Notes under the pieces: generated by a model
Databases searched by the model: none
What the model was told of the DNA's origin: nothing
Seen by the model: only the letters and a program-made list of their open reading frames with translations
Translations under genes and position numbers: made by a program
Shown: one piece after another, positions 62,351 through 64,000 of the stretch
Layout of the letters: each line of letters opens with the position of its first letter
How positions within the stretch are numbered: the first letter of the stretch is position 1
DNA from: Paenibacillus sp. FSL R5-0912
GTDB taxonomy: Bacteria; Bacillota; Bacilli; Paenibacillales; Paenibacillaceae
NCBI RefSeq assembly: GCF_000758605.1
Contig: NZ_CP009282.1
Coordinates: forward strand, 3,348,001-3,412,000
Reading direction: 5' to 3'
Length of the DNA: 64,000 bases

Positions 62351-63831
62351 GCGCGGGCGGCAAAGGCGGCGGACCGCGTAATCCTTCTGGCGGCAATACA
62401 TCAGCGGCTTCCGGGAGCTCAGCTCCGGGTGGTCAAGCCAGAGGAGCAGGCAAGAAGAAGCCGGGCGGCAAACCGCCGGCGGCAGCTTCTGCACGCGAGG
62501 TTGCGCTTGATGTTCTTGTCCGCGTAGAGCAGCAGGGGGCCTACAGCAATCTGCTGCTCGGCAGCAGCCTGCAGAAGGGCGCTCTCAGCCGTGAAGATAC
62601 CGGACTGGCTACGGAGCTGGTGTATGGCACGATCTCACGGATGATTACTCTGGATTATGTTCTGGAGGGTTTTGTGAGCAAGGGAGTAGCTAAGCTTCAG
62701 CCTTGGGTGCGTAATTTGCTGCGTCTGAGCCTGTACCAGATTATGTATCTGGACCGGGTTCCTTCGCATGCAGCCGTTAATGAGGCTGTGAATATAGCCA
62801 AGAAACGCGGCCATCAGGGTATTTCCGGCATGGTTAACGGCGTGCTTCGAAGCGTGCTGCGGGCCGGGGAACTACCGGTGTTGCCGGAGGGGCTCAGCAG
62901 GGAAGAGCGGATCTCTATTGTTCATTCCCATCCGCTCTGGATGGTGCAGCGCTGGTCTGCGGAATATGGCACAGACACGGCGGAGGCCATGTGTGCTGCG
63001 AATAACGAAGCGCCTGCGGTCAGCGTCCGCGTCAATACAACTATGATCAGCCGTGAGGCGCTGCTGGCCGAGATGCTCGAAGCGGGTCTTGAGGCCTCTG
63101 AATCGAAGGTTAGCCCCTTCGGGGTGATTGTTAAGGGCGGCGGCAATATGGCTCTGACTTCCTGGTACAGGGACGGGTATCTCTCAGTGCAGGATGAAAG
63201 CTCCATGCTGGTGGCTGAGGTTGTAGCTCCTGAAGCAGGAATGAAGGTGCTGGACTGCTGCGCCGCTCCCGGAGGCAAAAGCGCGCATATGGGCGAGTTG
63301 ATGAAGGACGAAGGAGCTATACTGGCCAATGATCTGCATGAGCATAAGGCGAAGCTTATCGCAGATCAGGCGGCCCGTCTGGGTCTGGAATGCATCGCCA
63401 CCTTAAGCGGCGACGCACTGCAGTTGGGTGCCGTTCTTCAGCCGGAATCCTTCGACCGGATTCTGCTGGATGCCCCTTGCTCGGGGCTTGGAGTGATCCG
63501 GCGCAAGCCGGATCTGAAGTGGCGGAAGCAGCCCGGAGATGTGGACAGCGTAGCTGCGCTGCAGCATGAACTGCTGCAGTCGGTCGCCGGGCTCCTTAAG
63601 CCTGGCGGTGTATTGGTCTACAGCACCTGCACTACCGAGCAGGTGGAGAACGGCCGGATTATCGGGGAGTTCCTGGAGCATAATCCCGGGTTCGCTCCGG
63701 TCAGCTTCAAGACCGCCGTCTGGGGACGGCTTGAGGGAACCGCAATTGCCGCAGGCGATGGAATACAGCTGCTTCCCCATCATTTTGGAAGCGACGGATT
63801 CTATATTGCCCGGCTGGAGCGACTCTCGTAA
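62347..63831 (+). CDS. rsmB: 16S rRNA (cytosine-967) C5-methyltransferase
   Basis: Predicted 494 aa SAM-dependent methyltransferase. An NusB-like RNA-binding domain (about 50-170) is followed by a Rossmann domain with DCCAAPGGKSAHM-type motif I. The catalytic cysteines are in DAPCSGLGVIRRKPD and YSTCTTEQVENG. The first 48 residues are an unusual Gly/Ser/Pro/Lys-rich low-complexity extension (GGKGGGPRNPSGGNTS...). The TTG start overlaps the fmt stop (TTGA). It is the counterpart of B. subtilis yloM. Confidence 0.93.
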   Translation: MSAGGKGGGPRNPSGGNTSAASGSSAPGGQARGAGKKKPGGKPPAAASAREVALDVLVRVEQQGAYSNLLLGSSLQKGALSREDTGLATELVYGTISRMITLDYVLEGFVSKGVAKLQPWVRNLLRLSLYQIMYLDRVPSHAAVNEAVNIAKKRGHQGISGMVNGVLRSVLRAGELPVLPEGLSREERISIVHSHPLWMVQRWSAEYGTDTAEAMCAANNEAPAVSVRVNTTMISREALLAEMLEAGLEASESKVSPFGVIVKGGGNMALTSWYRDGYLSVQDESSMLVAEVVAPEAGMKVLDCCAAPGGKSAHMGELMKDEGAILANDLHEHKAKLIADQAARLGLECIATLSGDALQLGAVLQPESFDRILLDAPCSGLGVIRRKPDLKWRKQPGDVDSVAALQHELLQSVAGLLKPGGVLVYSTCTTEQVENGRIIGEFLEHNPGFAPVSFKTAVWGRLEGTAIAAGDGIQLLPHHFGSDGFYIARLERLS

Positions 63832-63861
63832 TATAGTGATTTCTGCATGGAATTACAGCTT

Positions 63862-63900
63862 CCCGCCCCGCAGAGGTTTTGCGCGGCGGGCTTTTCTTTT
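63862..63900 (+). terminator. Terminator after rsmB
   Basis: CCCGCCCCGC / GCGCGGCGGG stem with a 9-nt loop, then CTTTTCTTTT. Confidence 0.85.
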
Positions 63901-63926
63901 ACCGGCTCTGGAATTTGTGTTAAAAT
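63898..63926 (+). promoter_or_regulatory. Possible promoter before the last gene
   Basis: TTTACC, 17-nt spacer, TAAAAT, about 57 nt before the rlmN-like start. Confidence 0.4.
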
Positions 63927-63982
63927 AGGAAGAATGAGAAATAATACGCATATAATTTACGAAAGAACAGGTGCTAATAACA

Positions 63983-64000
63983 ATGAAACCTTTAATATAT
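63983..64000 (+). CDS. rlmN: Start of a 23S rRNA/tRNA methyltransferase RlmN-like gene (partial)
   Basis: Only six codons (MKPLIY) are in the window. This start and its place directly after rsmB agree with rlmN (yloN) of Bacillus. The assignment depends on synteny, since too little protein is visible for more. Confidence 0.55.

Noticed and set aside
1..64000. CRISPR arrays, tRNA or rRNA genes
   Set aside because: No regular spacer-repeat arrays and no tRNA or rRNA landmarks were seen on reading the window.

Overview
ORGANISM. The window looks like chromosome from a Paenibacillus-type Firmicute. The evidence is moderately high-GC coding DNA with strong AGGAGG-type ribosome sites, frequent TTG/GTG starts, and Bacillus-like gene blocks: ccpA/acuA/acsA/rpsD, ylaN-ftsW, ylbF-ylbG, and rqcH(yloA)-yloB ... 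yloC-remA-gmk-rpoZ-coaBC-priA-def-fmt-rsmB-rlmN. No rRNA, tRNA, CRISPR array or prophage was seen. LAYOUT. 0-5 kb: a nuclease-like regulator, an intergenic repeat cluster, then a sugar PTS permease (EIICBA) overlapping ptsI. 5-7 kb: an ECF sigma factor overlapping its DUF4179 anti-sigma factor. 7-17 kb: DJ-1/PfpI protein, a small zinc-ribbon-like protein, ccpA, mtnN, divergent acuA/acsA with a cre-like site between them, a class A penicillin-binding protein, and rpsD with a long leader. 17-28 kb: a GAF-GGDEF diguanylate cyclase, a lipoprotein, an M29 aminopeptidase, an HPr-like protein lacking the catalytic His, ylaN, cax, an Asp23 protein, ftsW-yugN, an M20 hydrolase and a CBS protein. 28-33 kb: an XPB-type helicase overlapping a Helicase_C_3-like partner, then ylbF-ylbG. 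32.7-34.5 kb: an IS110-family element with a frameshifted transposase and an upstream region that folds like a bridge RNA. 34.5-38.2 kb: ethanolamine ammonia-lyase genes eutABC. 38.2-43.3 kb: a second repeat cluster, an EAL/CBS-GGDEF gene pair, a small basic protein, a LysR regulator and a PHP phosphoesterase. 43.4-64 kb: the ylo-type housekeeping block, interrupted by dapF, an AT-richer orphan solute-binding lipoprotein plus chemoreceptor pair, and a yitJ-type methionine enzyme. HOW THE GENES WORK TOGETHER. Carbon control is a theme: PTS permease and Enzyme I, CcpA, an HPr/Crh-like protein that keeps only the regulatory serine region, and the acetate genes acsA/acuA under a probable cre. Cyclic-di-GMP metabolism appears twice. 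The 43-64 kb block covers ribosome rescue, nucleotide and coenzyme supply, replication restart and translation start. STRONGEST UNUSUAL SIGNALS. (1) A structured RNA element of about 67 nt occurs twice, before yitJ and between rpoZ and coaBC, with compensatory changes in its inner stem; I do not recognise it as a known family. (2) The IS110 element has a bridge-RNA-like target loop whose two guide segments match the two flanks of the proposed insertion site. (3) A binding protein and a chemoreceptor form an overlapping pair with no transporter. (4) A 20-22 nt motif is repeated in both orientations in two intergenic clusters.
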